A stretch of 64,000 nt of DNA from Labrys sp. WJW (GCF_001676615.1 NZ_LYXZ01000038.1:1-64000); one strand, 5' to 3'; shown: positions 34,967 through 44,767, counted from the stretch's first letter. Translations and numbers: made by a program. The notes: generated by a model not told the origin, from the sequence alone.

Positions 34967-35959
34967 CTAAGCGGTGCCGGAGATGTCCGGCGGCGTCTCT
35001 GATGTGCCAATGCGGCGGTTCAACCGGCGATATTCACCGGGCGGCAGGCCGAAACGGGCCCTGAAGCTGCGCGAGAACTGGGCCTGGTCGGTGAAGCCCC
35101 ATTGATAGGCAATCTCCGCGGCGGTCTGGCCGTTGGCGGGATTTTCGAGCGCTGCGCGGCAGGCCGCCAGCCTTTGATCCCGGGTCCAGCCCGCCACCGT
35201 CTGGTCGGTGTCGCGGAACAGATCGTGCAGATAACGGATGGAAACCCCGCAGGCCCGCGCGATCATCTCGGGATCGAGGCGCCAATCGTTGAGATGGCCC
35301 CGGATATAGGCCTCGATTCGGGCAAGATGCGCCTCGCGCACCGTCGAACTGCCCGATGTCAGGATGCGCTCATCTGCCTTGACCGCCAGCACCAGGAGGT
35401 CGATGAGTTGGCGCCCCACGGCATTGCGGGCCTCCTCGTCCAGTGTCTCGAAACGCTGGGGCAGGAGATGCAGCATGTCGGCGAAGAGGCCGCCTGCGCC
35501 ATTGGCCGCGTCGAATTGCAGCGAGCACAACCTATCCGGATTGCGGATGCGCTCCGACAGCGGTTGGGATGCCACCTTCAGCACCCAGAGATCGGCGGGG
35601 TCGGCATGGCTGAACTCGTAGGGCTCGTGGCTGCGCTCGAGGAAGAACCCGCCGGGCGAACAGCGTACCTCGCTGCCGCATTGGGAAAAATTGACCTGGG
35701 AACGGGTCGGCACCGTCACCAGGAACTCTTCCTTGCGGGCGCTGCGAAAATGATGCGGCAGGCGCAGATATTGCAGGCCGTCCGAAGACAGGCGGGAGAT
35801 CGACACGTCGCCGAACTCCCAGATGGTAAGGTCGCCGAAGAAATGATCGGGATGGCGGAACGTCAGGTCGAGCGGGAAATAGGCTCCCGCGATGGCCTGG
35901 TGCCAGTGCCGGCTCCGATCCATGGTGCGGGTCGCGCTCGTGGTGACGGAAGTCTTCAT
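34967..35959 (-). CDS. AraC-family transcriptional regulator
   Basis: A 330-residue regulator with an N-terminal AraC-binding-like domain (GDLTIWEFGDVSISRLSSDG; FeaR-like) and a C-terminal pair of helix-turn-helix motifs (IARACGVSIRYLHDLFRDTD and EIAYQWGFTDQAQFSRSFRA). It is divergent from the hyuB gene at 36198 (gap 238 bases), which makes control of the hydantoinase operon the most likely role. It does not look linked to the siderophore genes, which run the other way. Confidence 0.92.
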   Translation of the reverse strand: MKTSVTTSATRTMDRSRHWHQAIAGAYFPLDLTFRHPDHFFGDLTIWEFGDVSISRLSSDGLQYLRLPHHFRSARKEEFLVTVPTRSQVNFSQCGSEVRCSPGGFFLERSHEPYEFSHADPADLWVLKVASQPLSERIRNPDRLCSLQFDAANGAGGLFADMLHLLPQRFETLDEEARNAVGRQLIDLLVLAVKADERILTSGSSTVREAHLARIEAYIRGHLNDWRLDPEMIARACGVSIRYLHDLFRDTDQTVAGWTRDQRLAACRAALENPANGQTAAEIAYQWGFTDQAQFSRSFRARFGLPPGEYRRLNRRIGTSETPPDISGTA

Positions 35960-36197
35960 GACAGCTCCACAGAACGGCTGCCGAGACTAGGCGCGCGGGA
36001 CGAGGATGGCAATCGTCCGCCCCCGCCGCCCGGCCGATTGTGCACTCAGCGTCAAACCATTGCTCTCTCCCTGCAAAGACGGCCGCCGCCAAACCTGATT
36101 GGCTCATGGGACTAACGGTGCGCAGACGCCGCTGCAGGGGATCATGCGGAGAAGAAGCTCTTCTCCCGCCTTGCCTGCGGCCGGCCAGGGAGGATGG

Positions 36198-37952
36198 ATG
36201 TCCACAGAGCGAGAAAAAGTAGATCCGATCACGCTGTCGGTGGTGCGCGGGGTGCTGGAGACCACCCAGCGCGAAATGACGCTGGCGCTGGAGAAGACGG
36301 CACGCTCCTCCGTCTTCAACCTGGCGCATGACTATTCGACCGCGCTCTTCAACGCCCGTCCGGAGATGATCCTGCAGGGCCAGGACATTCCCATCCATCT
36401 CGGCTCGCTGATCCCGGCCATGAAGGCCGTTGCCAAGTTCTTCGGCGACGACATCCATGAGGGCGATCTCTTCCTGCACAACGATCCCGCCTTCGGCGGC
36501 AGCCATGCCATCGATACCTGCATGTACAAGCCGGTGTTCTATCAGGGCGAGCTGGTCTACTGGACCGTGTGCAAGGGGCACCTCACAGATATCGGCGGCC
36601 CGGTTCCGGCCGGCTACAATCCCAACGCCACCGAGATCTACGCCGAATGCCTGCGCATCCCGCCGGTGAAGATCTGGGATCGTGGCAAGCCGCGCGAGGA
36701 CGTACTCAACCTGATCTTCTCCAACATGCGGGCGCGGCGCGACCAGGAGGGCGATTTCCGCGCCCTGATCGGGGCCTGCCAGGTCGGCGAGCGGCGCCTG
36801 ACCGCCCTCCTCGACAAATATGGCAAGCCGACCGTCGATGCCTGCATCGACACGCTGCTCGATATGGCTGACCGCCATATGCGCTCGCTGATCGCGAGCG
36901 TTCCCGACGGCACCTATGAGGGCAAGGCCATCCTGGAAGATGCCGGGCACGGCTTCGGCGACTTCGAGATCGGCGCCAAGGTCACCATCACGGGCGATGC
37001 CTGCCACATCGTCATCTCCAGCCCGCCCCAGGTGCCCTATTTCATCAATTCCTACGAGGGCAATTCCCATTCGGGCGTCTATCTCGGCCTGATGATGTTC
37101 GCGGCTTTGCCCCCGCCCTATAATGAGGGGCTCTATCGCTGCGTGAGTGTCGATTTCGGGCCGAAGGGCACGCTGTGCAATGCGCAGGAACCCGCCCCCC
37201 ACATGAACTGCACCACCACGCCGATGGAGACGCTGACCGATGCGGTGCGCCTCGCCTTCGAGAAGGCGATGCCCTCCAAGGTCGCGGCCTCCTGGGGCCA
37301 TGCCAACGGGCTCAATATCGCCGGCAAGGACGGCCGCACCGGCGAGGAGTTCGTCACCATGGTGCTCGCCACCATCATCTCGGGTGGCGGTGCCACGCCC
37401 CAGCAGGATGGCTGGCATGCCGTCGGCCCGGAATGCTGCTTCGGTGCCCTCACCTCGGGCGACGTCGAGCTCCTCGAATATTCCTATCCCATCATCATTC
37501 ACCGCTACGCGCTGATGACCGATTCCGGCGGCGCCGGAAAATTCCGCGGCGGCTCGGGCACGGCCTGGGAGGTCGAACCCCTGACGGGCGACATGCTGTG
37601 CATCGGCTTCGGCGAAGGACGGCGCATTCCCGCCATGGGCGCGGCCGGCGCCAAATCCGCCCTCGTCGACAAGAAGGTCGGCCGCGTCGAGCTCCGGCGC
37701 GGCGGCGAGGTCACGGTCGAGCGCAAGAACATCATCGAAACCATCAGGCCCGGCCAGACCATCACCAATCTCAATCCCGGCGGCGGCGGCTATGGCGACG
37801 CCTTCGAACGCCCCGTCGAAAAGGTGGTGTGGGACGTGCGCAACGGTCTCGTCTCCATCGAGGGCGCTCGCGCCGATTACGGCGTGGCGATCAAGGATGC
37901 CGAGACGCTGGAAGTCGACCTCGCCGAAACCCGCCGGCTTCGGGCCGCCTGA
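36198..37952 (+). CDS. hyuB: hydantoinase/5-oxoprolinase B subunit
   Basis: A 584-residue HyuB-family subunit that works with HyuA in ATP-dependent opening of cyclic amides (5-oxoproline, hydantoins, related lactams). Family features: DPITLSVVRGVLETTQREM at the start, GDLFLHNDPAFGGSHAID in the middle and TNLNPGGGGYGDAFERP near the C-terminus. ATG at 36198 has GGGAGG upstream; the frame open to 36099 overlaps the promoter. HyuA follows after 11 bases. Cytoplasmic. Confidence 0.94.
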   Translation: MSTEREKVDPITLSVVRGVLETTQREMTLALEKTARSSVFNLAHDYSTALFNARPEMILQGQDIPIHLGSLIPAMKAVAKFFGDDIHEGDLFLHNDPAFGGSHAIDTCMYKPVFYQGELVYWTVCKGHLTDIGGPVPAGYNPNATEIYAECLRIPPVKIWDRGKPREDVLNLIFSNMRARRDQEGDFRALIGACQVGERRLTALLDKYGKPTVDACIDTLLDMADRHMRSLIASVPDGTYEGKAILEDAGHGFGDFEIGAKVTITGDACHIVISSPPQVPYFINSYEGNSHSGVYLGLMMFAALPPPYNEGLYRCVSVDFGPKGTLCNAQEPAPHMNCTTTPMETLTDAVRLAFEKAMPSKVAASWGHANGLNIAGKDGRTGEEFVTMVLATIISGGGATPQQDGWHAVGPECCFGALTSGDVELLEYSYPIIIHRYALMTDSGGAGKFRGGSGTAWEVEPLTGDMLCIGFGEGRRIPAMGAAGAKSALVDKKVGRVELRRGGEVTVERKNIIETIRPGQTITNLNPGGGGYGDAFERPVEKVVWDVRNGLVSIEGARADYGVAIKDAETLEVDLAETRRLRAA

Positions 37953-37963
37953 AAGAAATCATC

Positions 37964-40042
37964 ATGGAACATGCTTATCGTCTCGGCATCGATGCCGGCG
38001 GCACCTTCACCGATTTCGTCATCGCCAACCGCGCGAGCGGCGACGTCAAGCTCTTCAAGGCGCTTTCCACGCCGTCCGATCCGACCAAGGCGATCGAGAA
38101 CGGCCTGAAGCAGATCGCCGAGAACTTCGGTACGACGCCCTCTGCCGTCGTGTCCGACTGTGACCTCTGCATCAACGGCACCACGGTCGGCCTCAATGCT
38201 TTGATCACCCATCGGGGCGGCAAGACCGGCCTGATCTGCACGGCGGGCCATGAGGATTCCATCGAGATCCGCAACGGCCACAAGGAAGACGGCTATCGCT
38301 ACGATCCGGAATATCCGGCGGCCACCATGCTAGTGCCGCGCTATCTCCGGCGCGGTGTGCGCGAACGAGTCCTGTCGGACGGCTCGGTGCGCACCCCGAT
38401 GCAGGAAGAGGATGTGCGCCAGGCCTGCCGCCTGTTCCTCGCGGAGAAGGTGGAGACGGTGGCGATCTCCTTCGTGTGGTCCGTGCTCAATCCCGAGCAT
38501 GAGCGCCGCGCCGCCGAGATCGTGCGGGAGATGATGCCCGAGGCGATCCTCACCGTGGGCAGCGAGCTCTATCCGCAGATCCGCGAATATACCCGTACCT
38601 CTACCGCGGTGACCAATGCCTATCTGGCCCCGGTGATGCGGCGCTACGTCACCGCCGTCGACCGTTATTTCCGCGACCTGGGCGCCAAGCAGCCTGTGCG
38701 CTACTTCCAGTCCAATGGCGGCCTCGCCGTCGGCCAGGCGATGACCGACCGCTCCGTCTACGCCATCAATTCCGGCCCTGCCTCCGCGCCGCAGGCCGGT
38801 CTCTATGTCGGTGCCCCCTTCGGCAAGGAGAATGTCATCACTGTCGACATGGGCGGCACCTCCTTCGACATCACGCTCACCCGCAACGGCCAGACCAACC
38901 TCAACAAGAACATCGACTTCCTGCGCTACCGCGTCGGCGTTCCCATGATCCAGGTCGAGACGCTCGGCGCCGGCGGCGGCTCGATCGGCTGGATCGACAG
39001 CCTGGGCCTCTTACAGGTCGGCCCGCAGTCGGCGGGTTCGGAACCCGGCCCGGCCTGCTATGGCCGCGGCGGAACCGATCCCACGACCTCCGATGCCAAT
39101 CTCGTACTCGGCTACCTCAATCCCGAAGGCCTGCTCGGCGGCAAGCTGCCGCTCGACGTCGCCAGGGCCCGCGACGCCATCGCCAGGATTGCCGAGCCGC
39201 TCGGCATCAGTGTCGAACAGGCCGCCTATGGCATGTTCACGATCGTAAACAGCGGCATGGTCAACGGCATCCGGCGCGTGTCGGTCGAGCGCGGCTACGA
39301 CCCGCGCGACTTCGTCCTGGTCGGGGCGGGTGGTGCCACGGCCGCGCATATCACTGCCTTGGCGCGGGAGATGGGCATCGATACGATCATCCTGCCCAAG
39401 CTCGCCTCGGGCCTGTGCGCCTTCGGACAGATCATCTCGGACGTCAAATACAACTATATGGCCACCGCTCCGCTGCGGCTGGACAATGAGGGCGCCTGCC
39501 AGAAGATCGACACGCTCTTCGGCGAGATCGAAGCGCAGGGTATCCGCCATCTGGAGACCGACGGCTTTGCCGCCGAGCGCATCGCCATCAAGCGCAGCCT
39601 CGAAATGCGCTATGTCGGCCAGGTGCATGAATGCACCGTCGACATCGACAATTTCAGGATCGACGAAACCACGATCGACAAGGTGAAGGATGCCTTCCAC
39701 GCCCGCCACGAGGAGCTCTACACCTATTGCGAGCGGCACAATCCCGTCGAAGTGGTGAACATCGAATCCACCCTGTACGGGCTGATCGAGAAGCCGAGGC
39801 CTCCCAGGCTGGAGGGAACCGGCAGCCTGCAAGGTGCCCTCAAGGGCAAGCGGTCCGCGATCTTCCAGGCCTCGGGCAAAGCGACGTCGACGCCTGTCTA
39901 TGACGGCTCGAAGCTCGGTGTGGGAATGTCCGTCGCAGGGCCGGCGATCGTCGAAGAGGTCACCACCACCATTGTGATCGAGCCGGGCTGGACCGCAGCC
40001 TTGCATGAAAGCGGCAGCTATCTGCTGACCCGCAAGGGCTGA
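37964..40042 (+). CDS. hyuA: hydantoinase/5-oxoprolinase A subunit
   Basis: ATP-binding subunit of the actin-like (ASKHA) fold, 692 residues. The phosphate loop GIDAGGTFTDFVIANRASGD is at residues 8-27, the second ATP motif VDMGGTSFDITL is in the middle, and VGAGGATAAHITALAREMGI lies further on. It activates the cyclic amide with ATP while HyuB completes hydrolysis. ATG at 37964 follows hyuB by 11 bases with only a weak purine stretch. A repeat with a long hairpin (40067-40176) follows and may end the transcript. Confidence 0.95.
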   Translation: MEHAYRLGIDAGGTFTDFVIANRASGDVKLFKALSTPSDPTKAIENGLKQIAENFGTTPSAVVSDCDLCINGTTVGLNALITHRGGKTGLICTAGHEDSIEIRNGHKEDGYRYDPEYPAATMLVPRYLRRGVRERVLSDGSVRTPMQEEDVRQACRLFLAEKVETVAISFVWSVLNPEHERRAAEIVREMMPEAILTVGSELYPQIREYTRTSTAVTNAYLAPVMRRYVTAVDRYFRDLGAKQPVRYFQSNGGLAVGQAMTDRSVYAINSGPASAPQAGLYVGAPFGKENVITVDMGGTSFDITLTRNGQTNLNKNIDFLRYRVGVPMIQVETLGAGGGSIGWIDSLGLLQVGPQSAGSEPGPACYGRGGTDPTTSDANLVLGYLNPEGLLGGKLPLDVARARDAIARIAEPLGISVEQAAYGMFTIVNSGMVNGIRRVSVERGYDPRDFVLVGAGGATAAHITALAREMGIDTIILPKLASGLCAFGQIISDVKYNYMATAPLRLDNEGACQKIDTLFGEIEAQGIRHLETDGFAAERIAIKRSLEMRYVGQVHECTVDIDNFRIDETTIDKVKDAFHARHEELYTYCERHNPVEVVNIESTLYGLIEKPRPPRLEGTGSLQGALKGKRSAIFQASGKATSTPVYDGSKLGVGMSVAGPAIVEEVTTTIVIEPGWTAALHESGSYLLTRKG

Positions 40043-40066
40043 TACGGATGGCAGTGATGTTTGACC

Positions 40067-40176
40067 TGTCATCCCCGGCCGAGCGCAGCGAGGGGAAGGG
40101 GATCCAGGGGCTGCAAGTCGAGTTCCCAAGCCCCTGGATCCCCTTCCCACGGCCTTTGGCCGTGCCGGGGATGACA
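40067..40176. repeat. inverted-repeat element after hyuA
   Basis: Outer arms TGTCATCCCCGGC (40067-40079) and its reverse complement (40164-40176) enclose inner arms GGGAAGGGGATCCAGGGGCT (40093-40112) and its reverse complement (40129-40148). The structure would fold as a long cruciform or RNA hairpin. This GTCATCCCCGGC type of repeat is frequent in alphaproteobacteria. It may serve as terminator for hyuBA and the convergent LysR gene. Confidence 0.75.
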
Positions 40177-40272
40177 GACGTGCTGATCCTGGTCGGTCAA
40201 AGCTCTTTGCCATTGGTATGACCGGCGATGCCTGCCTTTCCCGCCCTTCTTTTGTTCGCGATTCCCTCTCCG

Positions 40273-41178
40273 CTAGCGATGGGGCGGCAGGAAAAAGGCC
40301 TGGCGGAAATAGGAGCGGAAGGCTTCCATGGCGGGCGTGAACACCGCGTCCCGCCGCCAGGCCAGGCCGACATCCATCGAGGGAATCGGCTCGGTCGGCA
40401 CGATCGTCTCGATGCGCTTGCCTTCCAGCGACCAGGGCCTGAGCACCATGTCCGACAGGATCGCCACCCCCTGCCCGTCGGCGACCAGCGAACGGACGGC
40501 CTCGACCGAGGAGGTCCGCAGCGTCACGTTCGGCCGGAAGGAGGACAAGCTCCAATAGCGCAGCGCGGTATGGGCGGCTTCGTCCACGGTCAGCATGATA
40601 TAGGGTTCTTCCGCGATCTCCTTGAGGCTGACGGCGCCCTGCGCCAGCAGCCGGTGGCGGGCCGGGACCCAGAGCCGGCGGCGCGAACTCATCAGCGTCT
40701 CGGTGGTGAGATCGGGATTGATGACGTTGGAGGTCAGCAGCACCGCCATGTCGTAGCGATTGGCCAGCAACCCGTCCTCGATCGCCTCGCGGTTGAGCTC
40801 GAAGAGCTGGATGTCGAGATTGGGCCAGGCCCGGCGCAGGCGGCCGAGATGGTTGGGCAGGAAATAACCGATCACCGTGTAGGTGGCCGCAACCGTCAGC
40901 CGGCCGGCAAAATCATTGGCGGGCAGGAGAAGGCTGGTGGCCTCCTCGACCTTGTTCAGGATCTCATAGGCGTGGAACAGGAACTGCCGGCCCGCCGGCG
41001 TCATGTCCATGCCCTGGGTGGAGCGGGTGAACAATTCGACGCCGACGATCTGCTCCAGCTCCTTGATGGCGGTGGTGATGGCCGATTGCGAGATGCCGAG
41101 CTCGCCCGCGGCCTGGGACACCTGGCCATGTTCGGCCGTCGCCACGAAATAGCGGATCTGGCGCAGACTGACCGGCAT
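40273..41178 (-). CDS. LysR-family transcriptional regulator
   Basis: A 301-residue LysR regulator with the N-terminal winged helix (FVATAEHGQVSQAAGELGIS, QSAITTAIKELEQIVGVELF) and a substrate-binding-like effector domain (~90-300). It is divergent from pxpA (gap 282 bases), with a 9-bp inverted repeat 48 bases before its own start and a second dyad closer to pxpA. It very likely controls the pxpA-biotin carboxylase-pxpBC-permease series and itself, responding to a metabolite of that pathway. Confidence 0.94.
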   Translation of the reverse strand: MPVSLRQIRYFVATAEHGQVSQAAGELGISQSAITTAIKELEQIVGVELFTRSTQGMDMTPAGRQFLFHAYEILNKVEEATSLLLPANDFAGRLTVAATYTVIGYFLPNHLGRLRRAWPNLDIQLFELNREAIEDGLLANRYDMAVLLTSNVINPDLTTETLMSSRRRLWVPARHRLLAQGAVSLKEIAEEPYIMLTVDEAAHTALRYWSLSSFRPNVTLRTSSVEAVRSLVADGQGVAILSDMVLRPWSLEGKRIETIVPTEPIPSMDVGLAWRRDAVFTPAMEAFRSYFRQAFFLPPHR

Positions 41179-41225
41179 GGACGACTCCCTTCATGTTTCA
41201 GATCGATCCCTACATCAATATTCGT

Positions 41226-41263
41226 AAATTCGATAGACGGTCGATTCAGGCTTCATCGAATTT
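41226..41263. promoter_or_regulatory. LysR-type binding site, 9-bp inverted repeat
   Basis: AAATTCGAT (41226-41234) and ATCGAATTT (41255-41263) are exact reverse complements separated by 20 bases; TCGAT also repeats inside. Position is just upstream of the lysR start in the divergent region. Confidence 0.6.
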
Positions 41264-41331
41264 CATGCTTCGCCCCCTATCTTTAGAAAATCTGTCCCAC
41301 ATGCGAGGAATTAGGAGGAAGTCAGGAAATC

Positions 41332-41359
41332 GCCTGTTTCTGAAAATCAGATAACAGGC
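41332..41359. promoter_or_regulatory. 28-base dyad upstream of pxpA
   Basis: GCCTGTT pairs with AACAGGC and the inner TCTGA with TCAGA around AAA, with a single bulged base: a 12-bp stem overall. It lies about 100 bases before the pxpA start and could be an operator or a leader hairpin. Confidence 0.45.
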
Positions 41360-41460
41360 ATCTGAATATAGAATTTTTCAATCGAACCGTCTCGCCGTAA
41401 CGTCAGAGCAAGACCGGCCGTGATGCCGGCCCAGGATGAATTTCACAGAGGGAGGCTGGC

Positions 41461-42261
41461 TTGGCGCTGGCTGCGGTCGACATCAATTGCGACATGGGCG
41501 AAGGCTTCGGCCAATGGCGCCTGGCGGAGGCGGACGACAGCGCCTTGATGGAGCTCATCAGCTCCGCCAACATCGCCACCGGCTTTCATGCGGGCGACCC
41601 TTCTCTGATGGACGCCACCGTCCGGCTGGCGGCGCAGCATGGCGTCGGCATCGGCGCGCATCCCGGCTATCGCGATCTCCAGGGCTTCGGCCGCCGTCGC
41701 ATCGAGGGGGCGCCCGAAGAGATCGTCAACGACATCGTCTATCAGACCGGAGCGCTGCGGGAATTCGCCCGGCGCCATGGCGCCAGCCTGCAGCATGTGA
41801 AGCCGCATGGCGCGCTCTATATGGAGCTGGCTGTCAACGAGGACCTGTCGCGCTCCTTCGTCCATGCGATGCAGGCTACCGCTCCCAACACTTTCATCTA
41901 TTGCATGGATGTCTCGCTGACCCATCGTGTCGCCGTCGAGGCCGGCCAGCCAGTGATCCGCGAATTCTATGCGGACCGCGACTATGGCCGTTCGGGCTCG
42001 ATCGTGTTCACCCGCCGCACCGGCCGGCTCGATCCGGCCGCGATCGCCGACAAGGTGGTGCGCGCCTGCCGCGAACAGCGAGTGCGGACCGTCGAGGGCG
42101 ACGACATCGACATCGCTTTCGATTCCATCTGCTTTCACTCCGATACGCCCGGCAGCCTTGCCATTGCGCGCGCCATGCGTGCAGCCCTGGTCGCCGATGG
42201 CATCAAGATCATGCCGGCGAGCGAGCTGGCGCACCCATCCAAAGCCATCACGAGGGGATGA
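41461..42261 (+). CDS. pxpA: 5-oxoprolinase subunit A (LamB/YcsF family)
   Basis: Metal-dependent amidohydrolase-fold subunit, 266 residues. Family motifs: [11 protein letters not shown] at the start, [28 protein letters not shown] and [11 protein letters not shown]. In PxpABC it acts with PxpB and PxpC to hydrolyse 5-oxoproline with ATP. Start is TTG at 41461 with GGGAGG upstream; no in-frame ATG precedes the first motif. Here it is separated from pxpBC by a biotin carrier and a biotin carboxylase gene, three bases before the carrier, which suggests a carboxylation step in the same reaction. Confidence 0.93.
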   Translation: MALAAVDINCDMGEGFGQWRLAEADDSALMELISSANIATGFHAGDPSLMDATVRLAAQHGVGIGAHPGYRDLQGFGRRRIEGAPEEIVNDIVYQTGALREFARRHGASLQHVKPHGALYMELAVNEDLSRSFVHAMQATAPNTFIYCMDVSLTHRVAVEAGQPVIREFYADRDYGRSGSIVFTRRTGRLDPAAIADKVVRACREQRVRTVEGDDIDIAFDSICFHSDTPGSLAIARAMRAALVADGIKIMPASELAHPSKAITRG

Positions 42262-42264
42262 AGA

Positions 42265-42507
42265 ATGGCAATTTCGCAGATCATGTCACCCTTGCCCGGT
42301 GTCTTCTATAGACGCCCCTCCCCTGACAGCCCGTTCTTCAAGGAGGATGGCGAGACCGTCGCAGCCCCGGATGTCATCGGCCTGATCGAGGTGATGAAAT
42401 CCTTCCACGAGATCAATGCGGGCATCGGCGGAGCCAATATCAAATTCCTCGTCGACGATGGCGACGCCGTGATGGCCGGCCAGGTTCTCGCCGAGGTGGA
42501 GGCATGA
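42265..42507 (+). CDS. biotin carboxyl carrier protein (AccB-like, 80 aa)
   Basis: Single biotinyl domain. The biotin lysine is expected at residue 45 in IEVMKSFHEI; the usual motif is AMKM, here VMKS, which is seen in some carriers. The second conserved half is FLVDDGDAVMAGQVLAEVE. Its length is that of the domain alone without the Pro/Ala-rich linker of ordinary AccB. It overlaps the biotin carboxylase start by four bases (ATGA), and starts three bases after pxpA. Confidence 0.9.
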   Translation: MAISQIMSPLPGVFYRRPSPDSPFFKEDGETVAAPDVIGLIEVMKSFHEINAGIGGANIKFLVDDGDAVMAGQVLAEVEA

Positions 42508-43895
42508 ACATCCGCTCCGTCCTCATCGCCAATCGCGGCGAAATCGCGGTGCGTATCAATCGCGCGGCCAAGGCCCTGGGGTTGCGTACGGTGCAGGTCT
42601 ACAGCGCCGCAGACAAGGACTCCCTCGCCGTACGGCTTGCCGACGAGGCCATCGAGATCGGGCCCCCGGCCGCCAAGAAATCCTATCTCGACATCGAGGC
42701 CGTGCTCACTGCCGCCAAGGCAGCCAAGGTCGATGCCGTGCATCCGGGCTATGGTTTCCTGGCCGAGAATGCCGATTTCGCCGATGCCGTCGTGGCGGCC
42801 GGCATGAAGTTCGTCGGCCCGGCAGGCTCTGCCATTCGCCTGCTCGGCGACAAGGTCGCGGCGCGGGCTGAAGCCGAGAAGGCGGGCGTTCCCACCGTGC
42901 CGGGCAGCGGAGGGCGTATCGCCGGTCTGGAGGCTGCCGAAGCGATCGTCGAGCGCATCGGCTTTCCAGTGATGATCAAGGCCGCGGCCGGCGGCGGCGG
43001 GCGCGGCATCCGCGTCGCTGCCGACATGGACGAGTTCCGCCGGCAGTTTCCCCAGGCCTCCGCGGAAGCGGCAGCTGCCTTCGGCGATGGCGGCCTCTAT
43101 GTCGAGAAGGCCATTGAAAAGGCACGCCATGTCGAGGTGCAGATCCTCGGTGATGGCCGGAACTTCGTGCATTGCTACGAACGCGAATGCTCGCTGCAGC
43201 GCCGGCGCCAGAAGGTATGGGAGGAAGCGCCGGCCGTCGATCTGTCGCCTGAGGTCCGCGAGCGCCTGTGCCAGAGTGCCGTCGCCCTCGCCCGCTCGGT
43301 CGGCTACAGCGGCGCCGGTACGGTGGAATATCTCTATGACGAAGCCAGCCAGGACTTCTATTTCATCGAAGTAAACACGCGCATACAGGTCGAGCATCCG
43401 GTGACGGAGATGATCACCGGCCTCGATCTGGTCCAGGAGATGCTGCGCATCGCGGGTGGCGAGTCGCTTTCCGTCCGTCAGGAGGACATCGCAGTCACCG
43501 GCCACGCCATCGAATGCCGCATCAATGCCGAGGACCCGTTCAAGAACTTCATGCCCTGGCCCGGCGTGGTCACGGCACTGTCAGTGCCGGAGGCGGACGA
43601 CATCCGTTTCGACACCATGCTCTTCGAGGGCTATGCGGTGCCGCCCTTCTATGACTCCCTGCTGGGCAAGCTCATCGTCCATGGCAGGGATCGCGCCGCC
43701 TGCCTGGCAACGCTTCGGCAGGCACTGGCCGCCCTGAAGATCGAGGGCATTCCCACCACCATTCCCCTGCACGAGGCCCTGGCCGCCGACTGCGATGTCG
43801 CGGCCGGCCGCTTTCATACGCGCTTTCTCGAAGGCTGGCTCGAGAGCCGTTTCGCGCCACCGCCAGCCGAACCGGCGAAGGAGGCCGCCCGATGA
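42504..43895 (+). CDS. biotin carboxylase subunit (AccC-like)
   Basis: ATP-grasp enzyme that carboxylates the carrier's biotin with bicarbonate and ATP. The 463-residue protein begins RSVLIANRGEIAVRINRAAK and has the glycine-rich KAAAGGGGRGIRV loop, KARHVEVQILGDG, ERECSLQRRRQKVWEEAP and FIEVNTRIQVEHPVTEMITG, all needed residues being visible. It would serve acetyl-CoA carboxylase in another context, but no accA/accD genes are here; instead pxpB and pxpC follow with overlaps (ATGA at 43892). See the finding on a split carboxylase. Confidence 0.95.
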   Translation: MNIRSVLIANRGEIAVRINRAAKALGLRTVQVYSAADKDSLAVRLADEAIEIGPPAAKKSYLDIEAVLTAAKAAKVDAVHPGYGFLAENADFADAVVAAGMKFVGPAGSAIRLLGDKVAARAEAEKAGVPTVPGSGGRIAGLEAAEAIVERIGFPVMIKAAAGGGGRGIRVAADMDEFRRQFPQASAEAAAAFGDGGLYVEKAIEKARHVEVQILGDGRNFVHCYERECSLQRRRQKVWEEAPAVDLSPEVRERLCQSAVALARSVGYSGAGTVEYLYDEASQDFYFIEVNTRIQVEHPVTEMITGLDLVQEMLRIAGGESLSVRQEDIAVTGHAIECRINAEDPFKNFMPWPGVVTALSVPEADDIRFDTMLFEGYAVPPFYDSLLGKLIVHGRDRAACLATLRQALAALKIEGIPTTIPLHEALAADCDVAAGRFHTRFLEGWLESRFAPPPAEPAKEAAR

Positions 43896-44767
43896 AGAGC
43901 CGATATTCCTTTGGCGGCGACGAGCACCTGTTCGTCGAATGCGACGAGAGCATGTCGCTGGAGGCCTTCTTCAAGAGCTTGTCGATGACCCGTGCTATCA
44001 GGGAAGCCGGCATTGCCGGCGTCACCGAGATCTGTCCGGCCAATGCCTCGTTCCAGATCCGCTTCGATCCCGACCGCATCAAGCCGGACGACATCCTGGC
44101 CGAAGTCAGGGACATCGAGACGGCGTCCGCGAAATCCGAGCCGGTGATCGGCACCCGCATCATCGAGATACCCGTGTTCTACCAGGATCCCTGGACGCAT
44201 GAGACGCTGATGCGGTTTCGCGAGCGCCACCAGGATCCGCAAGCGACCGATCTCGAATATGCCGCCCGCATCAACGATCTCGCCTCGGTCGAGGATTTCG
44301 TCGCCGCCCATAGCGGTTCGCCCTGGTTCGTCTCGATGGTCGGCTTCGTGGCGGGCCTGCCCTTCATGTACCAGATGGTCGAGCGGGCAAGGCAACTCCA
44401 GGTTCCCAAATATCTCAGGCCCCGCACCGACACCCCGAAGCTGACGGTCGGCCATGGCGGCTGCTTTTCCTGCATCTACTCGGTGCGCGGTGCCGGCGGC
44501 TACCAGATGTTCGGCATCACGCCGATGCCGATCTTCGATCCCGAGCAGAAGACCGGCTATCTCCGGGATTTCATGGTGTTCTTCCGGCCCGGCGACATCG
44601 TCAAGTTCAAGCCGATCGGGCGCGACGAACATGATGCGATCGCTGCCGACGTCGCCGCCGGCCGCTATGCCCCCGAAATGCACGAGGTCACCTTCGACCT
44701 CAGGGAGTTCCAGAAGGACATCGACGGCTACAACGCCAAGCTGGAGGGCATGATCCATGGGCGTTAG
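43892..44767 (+). CDS. pxpB: 5-oxoprolinase subunit B / AHS1 (KipI-like)
   Basis: A 291-residue protein of the AHS1 (CT_C_D) family with NPWTHE-like QDPWTHETLMRFRERHQ and the cyclophilin-like FMYQMVERARQLQVPKYLRP region and GGCFSCIYSVRGAGGYQMFG. AHS1 proteins are PxpB subunits, KipI, or one half of the carboxyltransferase domain of urea carboxylase. It overlaps the biotin carboxylase stop by four bases and pxpC by eleven, so all are cotranslated. It is longer than E. coli PxpB; an N-terminal extension is present. Confidence 0.9.
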   Translation: MKSRYSFGGDEHLFVECDESMSLEAFFKSLSMTRAIREAGIAGVTEICPANASFQIRFDPDRIKPDDILAEVRDIETASAKSEPVIGTRIIEIPVFYQDPWTHETLMRFRERHQDPQATDLEYAARINDLASVEDFVAAHSGSPWFVSMVGFVAGLPFMYQMVERARQLQVPKYLRPRTDTPKLTVGHGGCFSCIYSVRGAGGYQMFGITPMPIFDPEQKTGYLRDFMVFFRPGDIVKFKPIGRDEHDAIAADVAAGRYAPEMHEVTFDLREFQKDIDGYNAKLEGMIHGR

